64,000 nt of DNA. Origin: Physella acuta. Its lineage: Eukaryota > Mollusca > Gastropoda > Physidae. The DNA lies in NCBI RefSeq assembly GCF_028476545.1, contig NW_026732299.1, positions 388,501 to 452,500 on the forward strand, written 5' to 3'. The translations under genes were made by a program, and so were the position numbers. Within the stretch, counting starts at the first letter, position 1. Every line of letters begins with the position of its first letter. The notes below the pieces were generated by a model that saw only the letters and a program-made list of their open reading frames with translations, was not told the DNA's origin and searched no databases. Of this stretch, positions 1 to 11,600 are shown piece by piece.

Positions 1-406
1 GTCACGCTTTTTTTGGACGATTTTTACCTCCCCCCTCCCCTCCGTCACACATCGTCACAAAAAGCCAGACCCCAACTAAAATGACGTCACACCTCAACCT
101 ACAACCCCCACCCCCTAAAAATGCATTTGAATTTTTCTTAAAATACGATATTTTTCCTAAATCTTGTGTGAACTGTGTCAACATAGAGTATTTTAATTTT
201 AATCAATTTCCATTATAATTTATTAAAACGCGAAACAACGGCTAAAATTCGTTTCCTAACATTGCTTTTTTATAATGAAAAAGTATGACGTCACACCATC
301 TGACCCCCCCCCCCCCCCCACACACACACACACCCCTTTCCTCTCATCACACACCGTCACAAAATTACAGACCCCTACTAGTGTGATGACATTTAAGGAC
401 AACCCC
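1..406. mobile_element. MITE, family A, copy 1 (cut by window edge)
   Basis: This is a non-coding miniature inverted-repeat element, lacking about 20 bp at the window edge. Compared with the inverted copy at 57848-58213 it shows the same order of blocks: TTTTTACCTCCCCC, a GTCACACC block, an AT-rich core with AACATTGCTTTTTTA, a second GTCACACC block, a run of about 17 C followed by (CA)n, and a terminal GTGTGATGACAT. Two perfect TGACGTCA palindromes lie at 82-89 and 286-293. No open frame of note is present. The superfamily is not assigned. Confidence 0.7.
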
Positions 407-1170
407 TAAACCGCTGGTTCAGTATCACGATTTTCAATCATCCCCCAAGTGGTACTGTCCTTAACATACGCAATCGTGCTTTAATTTACTTTAAACAATG
501 TCCAGAGGTATTTGCGGAATTCGTATCTGAATGGAGAGGGACGATTAGGTACTCTATAACTCTCCCATGCAAATTTAAAATAGTGTTATAAAATGTTCAC
601 ATTTTTTGTCATACACCTTTTGATTAGGAAAAAAAAAACAGCCAATAATCATTACAGCGGGAGTAGTTAACCGTATTTCATAACACAAACATCGACCATG
701 TCGTCTGCTAAACTAAAGATTGAAAAAGTCGCTAAAGCTAGCTAGAAAAGGCGCCATACATTCAGATGACTGATGAAGAATGGCGATTGTTTGTGTAGCA
801 AACGTCTACTACATCGCCGTTATTGTTATTACATAAATAGCCTATGTACCATAGTGAGTCGATTTAATTAATCAAGTGCATGCCATGGCGACGGAATAAG
901 TAATTGAATTGATTGAAAGAAGTGCTTCAAATAGTACTGTGTTTTTGAAGGAATAATTCTCTATTCACAATGGACAATACAAAGAGCTACGCTGACTTGC
1001 AAACATTGACGGCTCTTGCTTTGTTACGGGTAGCCTTGTAAATTATATCAAGATTAGTGGACATTCATTTTGAGTGTGTATCATTAGAATAGGAGGAAGT
1101 TAATTTCTAAATTTAGTTGATATATGTATGTTGTAATGAGGGTTGCTAGACGACTTTCTTAAAGGAGACT
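407..1170. other. Unassigned intergenic DNA
   Basis: No exon or named repeat is recognised here. A short ATG frame at 963 soon meets a stop, and so does the one at 700. An unfound upstream exon of the RGS gene could lie here or to the left of the window. Confidence 0.4.
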
Positions 1171-1212
1171 GACACAATATTTTAAGAGGATTTCATCAAG
1201 CGTTACCAAAAA

Positions 1213-2397
1213 TGTATTTTAGACGTGTGTTTATTAAGCGGCATATACGCGACATTGCCCGGGTTTAAGAATATATTACTTTTTGACTTAACTCTAACCA
1301 CAAATAACCAAAACCATAGCACAAAAAAAAGAAAGAAAAAATGCCAACATAACACAAACGAAAACTCAGCAAACCCAAACACAAAGAAAACACAAAACGC
1401 AAACCCAAACATAAAGAAAACACAAACAAAATAAACCAACACGAATACGAATAGAAACGCAAACGCAAACAATAACTCAAAAGAATGCAAATAAACACAA
1501 ACATAAACACAAAGTGCTCACAGTCTAGCCCGTGGCACTTAATCGCACCATGCTGGGGCGCCGGCGGAACCGCCTGATTCAACTTAGTAAACGACTATAG
1601 TACCCCAACTTATTCATAGTCTTATGCACTCACTTAAACGAACGTAGGCGCCATAGCTAACACGGGAAGGCCCGTGGCGCCAAATAGCATCCCGTCGGGG
1701 CGTCTGAGGACGCTCGGAATCGATTTAGTTAAAGACCTTTCTTATCCATAGTCTATCGCACTGTTTTTAAAACGAAATTATGCACCATGGCGCTCACAAG
1801 ATAAAAAACCGGCAGGTGCGATTTTGGCGCCCTGGTCTTTTTTGGGAAGTAATGTAGGAACCCGTGCCCCGATAAATATGGTCCAAGCGCAGGCATTGTT
1901 TACATTTAAATAACTCAGTTTTAGAAAACAGGGTCACGCGTCTAAGACTAAGAATATAGGACTGGTAAAGCCTTGATGGAACCCTTCTAATATATTTCGT
2001 CAGATTTTATTTTTGTCTTTTATGTATTAATACACCTTTCATCTGATCGCCATGAAACTTTGAGAAGTTGTTGAGAATACTTCTGGGGATGTTTCAGCTA
2101 AAAAAAAAATCAATTTCGCGCGGGCGGCGCCCCAGCATGGTGCGATTTGACGCCCCGGGATAGACTGCGAGCACTTAACGTTTATGTTCGCGTTTGTGTT
2201 TTCTATGTGTTTGGGTTGGGGTTACGTTTGTGGTTGGGTTTGAATTTGGTTTGTTTTCGTTTGCTTTTTCGTTGTGCTTTCTTTGTGTTTTTGTATTTGT
2301 GTTTGCGGTTTTTTTTTTGTGTATTTGTTTTGGTTGGTTGTTGTTAGGGTGGGCAATGCCGGGTATATGCTGATTACTAAACACACGTCATGGCCCC
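1213..2397. repeat. Large imperfect inverted repeat (foldback)
   Basis: The left arm (about 1213-1566) reads, as reverse complement, into the right arm (about 2129-2397). Both contain GACGTGTGTTTA, a CATATAC...CATTGCCC block, an A/C-rich AACACAAA-like stretch on one strand, a GTGCTC(A/G)CAGTCTA block and a GGCGCC-rich block with CACCATGCTGGGGCGCC. The spacer of about 560 bp holds another repeat (1868-2010). On the minus strand the right arm starts next to ACTAGCTGTCCCGG and abuts (TA)n. The reading frames in the arms are low-complexity by-products of the A/C-rich stretch. Confidence 0.7.
1868..2010 (-). repeat. Dispersed repeat, family B, copy
   Basis: The minus strand shares blocks with 46921-47110 (+) and 24775-24895 (-): GGGTT(T/C)CATCAA, then ATATTCTTAG, then TTTTCTAAAACTGA, then AACAATGCCTGCGCTTG. 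A short related piece is at 1170-1225. The head at 46921 starts ACTAGCGTACCCG. The family is not classified; no protein is seen. Confidence 0.6.
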
Positions 2398-2443
2398 TTA
2401 CAGATAGGTTTTTCACAGAGGCAGGGCCTGGCCGGGACAGCTA

Positions 2444-2446
<3 letters not shown>

Positions 2447-2530
<84 letters not shown>
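2447..2530. repeat. (TA)n microsatellite
   Basis: About 84 bp of nearly pure TA dinucleotide directly beside the ACTAGC-type end of the inverted repeat. Confidence 0.95.
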
Positions 2531-2531
<1 letters not shown>

Positions 2532-2532
<1 letters not shown>

Positions 2533-3956
2533 CAAACAAAAAAGTGATTTTTCTTTGTTTTATGCTTTTGTACTAATTCAGTAATGATGTTATAGAGTAG
2601 ACTTGTCTGAGTATATATACGCATTTGGTACACATTAGGTATGTACACACAGCTAACTAACATCTTGTTTGATTTTCGCCGCTCGATACTTGCAGATGGT
2701 TTTATTTCGCAACCTTCCTTACTAAGAAAAAAATTCATACATTTATAAACCTAGCTCAATGTAACCTTCTTGCTTTAAATAACTAGTTTGTTTTGCAACA
2801 ACCATTAATAGAAAGCAATATTTAGCGTCTTTCACAATACGCCGCCAAACTCTTAGAAAATCGTGTTCATTGCTATGCTCAATGGTTCCCAACTTCTTGG
2901 GTACGTTTTTCTAAATTATATTCATGCGTTCTACGCAAGCAGTTTGCTCAAGTAAAAAAAAAATGTGCAAAAAGTCGTTGAAATAAGTTCCGGGGGGGGG
3001 GGGGCATTACTTAAAGTATGTTTTCTATGCAAACTTCATTTCGTTGGGGGGGGGGGGTGTGCCTGGAAGGAACTCTCTTCACAATCTGGAGTAACTCGAC
3101 AGGGGGGGGGGGATATAACCTTCCATTGTATTAGTTGTTTTTTTTTTTACTTTGACGCATCTCCTTTGCTTTGTTTTATAAACAGGGTTATCTCACAGTC
3201 AAATGCCATTATTAATATTATTTCTTGAAAACTTAGTATAGTCTAGAATTAGTATGCAGCCTACTTTTCATTTCGCGAGGTATTCTGTGCGATTGTTTGA
3301 CTGCATTTTCGGTTGGTAAACCTTATCGATTTTAAATATCCCGAAACACGGATTCTAATAGAATTGAAGGCAAAATGCCCTCATTTTTGCGTTGAACTAT
3401 TTACAAGTATTAACGTCCTAAATGGTCTTCGCGATAGTTTGTGAGTAGGGCCTACGGTCTACGGTCTGCGTTTCCTAAGCTAGAAGAAACTGAACATATT
3501 ATCACATCATAAAATCAAAGAGCTAACACGTGTGAGAGTACGATTAGATCGTTAGATCTTCTTGTCACACCAGTTGTGAGAGGGGATAAATATCAACCAC
3601 TCAGATGTGAGAGTGGGGTCGATGAATTGAGATGACAGAGATATACAACACACGTTCAAGTTCAAAATACAATGTTCTTTATTCAAAGTTATAATCATCT
3701 TCCTACCTAACCTAACTAATCTATTCTTTACTGTATACTTTTTACTACTGCTATTACTACGTCTATCTAGCTGTTCACTGTACTACTATTCACTACGCAC
3801 TCACATGACCAATCCTAACACTAAGACTAACTTTCTGTTCCTTAGCTCTACATATTACGATCGTCTGTTAACCGCTACCTATCAACAGCCGCTAATCTTA
3901 CTACTGGCCCACGCCTCAGTGGTCAGCTGACCGTCCCATGTGACTATTTGTAAATA
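2532..3956. other. AT-rich intergenic DNA with G runs
   Basis: No exon is recognised. There are three runs of 9-13 G near 2993, 3047 and 3103; the frame across them encodes only glycine-type low complexity. Around 3690-3900 the strand is unusually C/T-biased (CTACT-like words). Confidence 0.5.
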
Positions 3957-4720
3957 AATGAACATATTTTCTAAAGATGAATAAAAACTGGTAGTAGATG
4001 ACGTCACGCATAATGGAGAGGGTTAGGGGGTAATGATTTTTGTGAACAGTAAATTTATTTTAAAGAGTGAAACAGTTTTGTTAATCAAAGGCTTTTAAAA
4101 GAAATGAGTAGAACTTAACGCAGACGTTTTGGAAGTGCGCGGTGCGGGGGTGATTCGCCTTTGATATTGAAGGCGGGAGGGTTGGGGGTGGGTCATAATG
4201 AGCTAAAATTGACTTGCGCAGTATTATTTATTATTTAAAAACGATCCCACATCTTTAAATCGTCGGTATACAGCATCACTTTTCTCCATTGTTAAGTCAA
4301 TAATGAAGTGGTAAAACAATGAACATATTTTCTAAAGATTAATCAAAACTAGATCTAGTTGTAATTATTGTAATTTTAGTAAAACTTTTAGTTAAAACTT
4401 ATAAAAATAAGTTTGAATTGATGTATGCTGACTAGCTTTCGGGATCGTTCGTAGATGACGTCACGCACAACGGGGAGAGGGGGGTAATGATTTTTGTGAA
4501 CAGTAAATTTATTTTAAAGAGTGAGACAGTTTTGTTAATCAAAGGCTTTTAACAGAAATAGACCTTGACGCAGTCGTTTTGGAAGTGCGCGGAGCGGGGG
4601 TGACTAGCCTTTGATATTGAAGGCGGAACTTGCGCAGTATTATTTACCATTTAAAAACGATCCCACATCTTTTATTCGTCTTTATACAGCATCACATTTC
4701 TCCGGTTTTAAGTCAATGTA
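3957..4720. repeat. Tandem duplication carrying CRE palindromes
   Basis: Two direct copies, about 3957-4310 and 4316-4720, share in order: ATGAACATATTTTCTAAAGA, GATGACGTCACGCA, a block from GGTAATGATTTTTGTG through TTGTTAATCAAAGGCTTTTA, GTTTTGGAAGTGCGCGG, CCTTTGATATTGAAGGCGG, and CTTGCGCAGTATTATTTA through TACAGCATCAC. Both copies keep a perfect TGACGTCA (3999-4006, 4456-4463). The second copy has an extra stretch before its CRE and a deletion near its end. It ends about 0.4 kb before the first recognised RGS exon. Confidence 0.75.
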
Positions 4721-5111
4721 GTTTTTCCATATGTGATCCAAAATATGTGAAGTCAAAGCAATTATGTTTTATTATGAAAATAGTACTTATTGTAAAATGT
4801 AATAAAAAAAATTGTGATCGACAGTTTTATTTGAGAACTCTAATAAACAATAAAATATTGCAGGCCTTCAAATAAGCTTCTGTAAATTACATTTTTCAAT
4901 TACTTTATAAAACCTTTTTTTTTCAAACTTAAGTTAAATTTGCTTAACATAAATACCTTTCAAGCTTGTTTAATTATTATTTATAATATTTTTTTTACAA
5001 GTTTTATTGATTTTAACTTTTAATTATCCTCAATTCGTTTTTAATAAAGCAACAACTGGCCACCTAGAAACTAATATAAGAAAATGAAGTTCAATATTTT
5101 GTTTGTTTTAG

Positions 5112-8100
5112 ATGGAAAAACTTGTCCAAGAGATGCAGCAGTTGAAGTCAGGTGTACCTGTCCGTAGTCAAAAAACATTCCTTACTTTCATCCCATCAGT
5201 GTTCAGTGGTAAGTAATACTATTTATTCATTGCCAATTCCTGAATTTTAAAAAGTGAGGGGCATTGTAGAACAGGGCATTGTATAGCAGGGCACTGTAGA
5301 GCAGGGCATGTAAAACTGGGCATGTAAAACTGGGCATGTAAAACTGCATTGCAGAGCAGGGCATTGTACAAGGAGGAATGTGGTAGAAGGGAGGGACATA
5401 ATAGATGGGGAGACATGATTGAGGTGGGGGGGAGACAAGGTAGAAAGGGGGCATGGTAGATGAAGGACATGGTGGAAGAGGGACAAGGTAGAGGGGGGGC
5501 ATGGTAGAGCAGGACTCTTTAATTGTTGTGTGGTTAACATGTTCTGTTAAATGTTACAGGCAGTGATTTAATACAATGGTTGGCTTCACGATTAAAGATT
5601 TCTGAAGAGGATCACATGGAAGCTGTTAAAATGGCAATGCTTCTTTGCCATTATGGATATATTTTTCCAGTTACTGATCAGAAAAATTTGACTGTTAAAG
5701 AAGATGCATCACTCTATCGATTTCAAGTACAAATATCCAAATTATATTGTATTGTATTAAATGTGATGTAATAAATCAGGTCTTTGAAATTAATAAGTTC
5801 TGAAACATTAGGTATTCATTTTCAATCTATTGAGCGTATAATGTTTTTTTTTTTTGTATTTACAGAAACCATACTACTGGCCTTCCCAAAATGCAGAGCC
5901 TGATAATGTTGCTTATGGTAAGTAGTATTTCTTAGTTAAATCACCTAACCTTGCAAGGTGATCAAGATTTATAAATAAGACTACAACGAAAAAATACTCA
6001 GAATTTGCTGCGAAAATTCAATGGAAAATGTCACCAACAATCTGAAATATGCAAAAGGTCAACTACAAATACAAACATAAGTATTAAAATATAAGGATGG
6101 TTGTTTCTGAACTTGTTTTTTTTTTGTAAAAGTAAAATAGCTCACTTCTGAAATTTTGCAACAAAGAACTATAACTATTTAAGTAATTAAATACAGTACC
6201 GAGTAATACAGTGGCAGCGCACACTGTAATTAAATAAGCAACGCTTTGAAGGAAGGTTTTTTTTTTATAAAAAACTTCTCATCTTTGCAAAATATTAACT
6301 ATTTTAGTTTTGATTGTTTGTTTGAATGGGTATACACATGTCTGACTACACATTTATTAAACTCAGTGTAGGCATTACATATAATTAAATACCTTTCTAT
6401 GAACAATCTTACTAGTATTAAAAGATCATGTTGATTTTAACAATTTCTTTGATCAAAATTGTTTTAGGATTTTAAAAATTTCCTATTATGGTTTCAGGAT
6501 TAATAAAATTCGGGGATTGAATTTCATGATTCACTTAAAAGTGGGTGGACATATTTAAACCAAAATTTGCAAAAAGATGATTGTTTAATTTTTTTTACAG
6601 CAATCCACCTAGTTAAACGTTCTATGCGTAATAAGCAAAAGCATGGGCTAGAGGATTATGAACAGGTACTTGATACATTTTTTTACATTAGATTTTGTGT
6701 AGTGCAAGTGTCACTAAGCACCATAAATTCTACTAGGAAATCTTTTAACAAATTATTAGTTTCAATGCTTTCACTTTCTTGTTTACAGAGTATAGAGAAA
6801 GTATTGTAATCATGCTGAATAATCAACAGATATTTAGACATTTTTTTACTCTGAAAAATCTTAACTTTTAAATTTTGCCTGTCTATGTATATATAAACAG
6901 GATAATTTGAGTACTGACTAAATTTCTTACCTGAGTATTATATCAGATTTGTAGTTTTCTATCGACTTTGAGTGATTTCTGGAAACTGCAAGTGGTACTT
7001 ACTACACTTTGTGTTTCGTTAGGTAGAAAAAATTTCATTTAAGTGTAGGATGTTATTTTTTAATTACTCTCAAATTTGAAGTGACCCTCTGATATCCGGA
7101 AGTGGTACGTTACTCAATTTCCAGTTTTTAAAATACAAATAACATAAGTACCATTTCAGTTAGGATGAATAAGATCTTACTCCCTTGAATCTTTAACATA
7201 TTGAGTGATTTCCCATGACTAGAAGTAGTACTTTACCCTATTTCCAACTGCTCAAAAAAGATACCTTTTACTGGGCTGATTTTTTTCAAACTATGTAGGT
7301 CACAACTCAGTGACAATTTAGCGTGATGTAAAATCTGACTTAAATGTTTAATTATTAAAAAAAAATTAATCAATGTTTCCTTGATAAAGTACTAATTTTC
7401 TGCTCTATTATACACACATTGTTTGCGTTCACATCTATTTTAAAATTTAAGTATTAAAAAACAAAAAATAAAATACATTTCTATTGCACGATTGCACTGA
7501 AAAGGCCATACCAATCCTCACTGTTATATAAAAATAATATTATAAATGAATAAGATAAGTGTTTACAAATATATCAAGTAAAACTAACCTTTTTTTTTAA
7601 GGCAAGTTTGACCAAATTGCAAACAATGTTGTGTGATAAATGGAATTTTATTGTCACTCAAGCTCAAGACCAAGTAAAGTAAGAAAGCTTTAACAATATT
7701 TTTCTTTACTACTTTTAAAATATAAAAAAAAATCTAAGGATCATTCCTTATAAAATAAATGTTTATAAATAATATCTTTTTGTAACAAGAATTGTATATT
7801 TTCGTTTTCTTTAGTTGGAGGTATAATTTAAGAAAAATGTGTATGATACTAGATCTAATTTTGAATTCACACAAAAAAAACTGGGTCTGGGTTTTTGTGG
7901 CGATGTGTGACAGGGGGGAGGTAAAAATCGTCAAAAAAAGCAAGACGTCTTTTATGGATGACCCCTTAACCCTTCATTTGTTTTTTAAATAGTAAAAGTG
8001 TTCAGATTTTTAGCACATTTACCGCATAAAATTTTCTACATTTGTATTCAAAATTACATACCATTTTTAGAATCTATGATTTTTGTGTACATGACAAACT

Positions 8101-8556
8101 AATCTCTTGGCGGGAGGCAAAGTATTGTAAAATTATAAAGACATCTACTGAGAAAATAGAGATTATAATGTGGGTTGGGTCTATAAAGGTTGAGATTTTT
8201 TTTAGCAAAAATGTTACTATTTTATAATAAATTTGTTTAGTTTAGCACTGTCTTAAATTTTTGATTTACATAATTATAAAATAGTTGATTTATATAATAA
8301 TAATTTTAAAAAGTTTTCATTCAGTTTAAAATCAATTTTTATGTATAAAAGAACCATATAAATTATTTTTAAGAATTGCTAAAGAAAGAAAAAGAACAGA
8401 TAAGTCCATAATGGATAGCCAAGAACGTGCTTTTTGGAGAATTCACAGACCACCGGTAAGTGTGGCTGTGTGACATTGTAGGCCTACCTAGTATATAAAT
8501 TAATGGCATTTTATAATTTTAGTTCATCATTGCTTGTATTTTAATGAAACATTTTG

Positions 8557-8633
<77 letters not shown>

Positions 8634-11600
8634 ATACACTCCTGGTGCCATGTTTAGTCAGTCATATTTTCGTAAAACAAGAAAAAGATAAGGATTCAAG
8701 TTCAGTTGAATTACAATTAGCCATAAATATTTTTTTCCACAATCTGATTCCTTTAAATTGTCCTGAATTCTATAATCAAAGCCTGGGTGCATCAAGACTT
8801 TAGATGAAGGTCCAAAACGTAATTTTCAACCTAGTCAGATGGCCGCTAGGCGGAAGAAAAACAAAGACCTACTTCAAAAGGAAGTGAGTTATTTTTATTT
8901 ATTTATTTTATTTTATTTTTTTATAAAAATCTACTACTTTTGAAGTTTGGGATATACAATTCATTTATTATTGAACATCTCTTTATTTGCACTCAAGTTC
9001 ACTATGTATTTCATTTTGACTTTTGTTTATTTTACAGATAAAATATTTGTTGAGATCCATAAATATATGTAGAGTAAAGACTTCCAAAGCAATTGAAAAG
9101 TGAGTATCCAAATGTCAAATCTTTTTTGTCTGTCACTAGGTCTCAATCAGTGAAGAAACTCATACATTTTAATGTAAATTTATCCATATACTTATTCACT
9201 TGAAACCAGGTTATTCTTATCTATTCTAATTATATATATTTTTAAAATGCGTATTTGTTTTTTGGGACCTTATCCCATTGTGTTTAATGAAGAAGATTAT
9301 TTAAAATGTAATGCTACCAAACTATTTTACAAGTAAAGCTCAAATTATATTTTGTTTTAAATTCACTTAACTTTAATGCATTTTACAAAATCAGAAATAG
9401 CATTGGCTGATTTTAATTTCAGTTTAGAACATTTTGCGGAACAGTACTTTGATCTTGACCCTATGTTAACAGCTCCAATACCATCTAATCCATGGATATC
9501 AGATGATACAGCTTTCTTTGAGATTAGCGATAACAAGTAGGCCTCTATAATTTTAAAATTAGCTTTAAATAGTTTTAATAAATATGTTAACATTAATGTT
9601 AGTGATGAATCTGCTTGATCGAGTTAGCTATTTCTATTTTAACAGCACAGAAGTTCCAACAGAGCAAAGAATAAAGAAGTGGTCTTACAGCTTGCAAGCA
9701 CTGATAACAGATCCACGTGGGAGATACGAGTTTGAGAATTTTCTTATTAAAGAATACAGCCATGAGAACTTTAGCTTTTGGAGCGCTTGTGAGGCCTTAA
9801 AGTTCTGCCGGCAGTCTGAAGTAGAAAATCGTATACAGAAAATTGCAGAGTTAGTTGATTTCAGTGTTCAGATAATTATTATTTTCTTTGTTTTTAATTA
9901 AAATTTACATAAATATATTGGTTAAAAAAGTTGATTATTTAGACATTTTTATTATAACATTGTGTTAAAGCACTGTATTTATACATTACAGAGAATTTTT
10001 AACAGATGGAGCCCCTCATGAAATCAATATAGACAGCAGATGCAGCGAGGAGGTTCAAAGGAATATGAAATTATCGAAACCTAACAGGTACTTGACTTTA
10101 CTTTTTAATTACTTTTTGTTTGACATGAAGTTTTGTTTATAAGTGTCTGTATAGTTTGCCAAGGCTTTAGCTCAAACTAGATCCCACAATCATCCACATC
10201 TTTCAGAGATGTCAGAGAGGCCTTAAAGTTAAGTACAGTAGCAGTTACATTAATTATTTTTTTTTGATAGATACACCTTTGATAGTGCCCAAGAACAAAT
10301 ATTTTCTTTGATGAAGAAGGATACCTATCAGCGATTTCTTCGATCAGAGCAGTACAAAGCACTTTTAAATATTGCGGCACAACCTGGTGGGAAGAAAAAG
10401 TAGGTTCTTTACTTGTAAACAAAACTTTAGATAGAAACTTTAACCATTCTATTATATTTAACTTCTTTATTGATTTATGGGGATATCTTTGATCAAGTAT
10501 TAATTGCTTGAAATAGCTTAACAAGATGGAAATAAGATTCTAACTTATAACCAGCATATATTTTTCTACAAGATTTTTCAGTTTTGGCTCTCGTAAAAAA
10601 AATACATTGACCCCAAGTCCTAAACCTAAACGCCGTGGCAGTGCAGGCAATGATGCTGACATGGAAAATGCAGGAGTTGCACACCATTCCTACAGTACAG
10701 GAAATCTTCGGGAATTAGATGACAAATCTTCAGTCATGCTAAGGTATAGTTCCATTTTATTTTTACATTATGCTCTTTAGTAAAAAAAAAAAAAATGAAT
10801 GCTGGAACAATTTGTTTTTATCCTTTAGGTAGGCATTTTCATTATTTTAATAACAAATTAATGTCGTGGCATGAGTTTTGAGCCATGGTTGTTTAAAGTT
10901 ATGTCTTTTTTTATTTATTTTTGTTTTGTTTTATAAAGTAGCATCTTCCTTACATTATTTTTTAACATTTACATTTCATTTTTTAAAATAGAAAACATAT
11001 TTGCCTTGCATTTTTAGTACTGTATTTATTTATTGAAATCTAGCTTAGAATCTTTTATATATAAACATCAATATACACTTAAATAAAGAAGGGTCCTTAT
11101 TGGTTGTCATTATTCAATGGGAGCTACATTTAAAAAAAAAAGAATTAGGCCTTTAAATATTAAATCTAAATGCAATATAAAAAACTGGTAAAGTTAAATG
11201 TTTTGGCTCCAATTTTTTTCTCATAAGTCTTGCATGGTAAATATTGATAGTAGATTTTTAATACCTTACTGGATGTCAATACTGTATTTATCTCTTGCAT
11301 AGACAATTAGATAGTAAAGATGGCCAGTTTTTGAATAGTAAGTAAATATGATTTCTATTTTCAACAGTACATTGCTTTGAAAAGTCTATAAGAATTCAAG
11401 GCCAATATTTAATTATATAACCAGCTTTTCTTAGTTTTTTCGATTTGTTATTAAAGAATGCTTTTTTGTTTGTTACCAATATCTTAAAGATTTGTTTGAG
11501 CATGTTAAGTTTGCAGTGATGCATACCCATAATTGTTTTCAGACGAGATGCAAACTCATCAGACAGCAGTCTAGCAAGGTGGTAAGATTTTTATCTTATA

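Noticed and set aside
1203-1582. Hydrophobic Phe/Val/Leu-rich frames on the minus strand and Asn/Lys-rich frames on the plus strand
   Set aside because: They translate an A/C-rich repeat arm; frames are open on both strands and in several phases only because of composition. The same holds for 2147-2416.
5219-5540. Three overlapping Pro/Cys/Ser-rich frames, minus strand
   Set aside because: They lie across the G-rich minisatellite in an RGS intron.
8534-8803. Tyr-Ile repeat protein
   Set aside because: Read from (TA)n; the real exon begins at 8782 in another frame.
9363-9593. 76-aa minus-strand frame, and 10177-10687 minus-strand frames
   Set aside because: Antisense to well-supported RGS exons.
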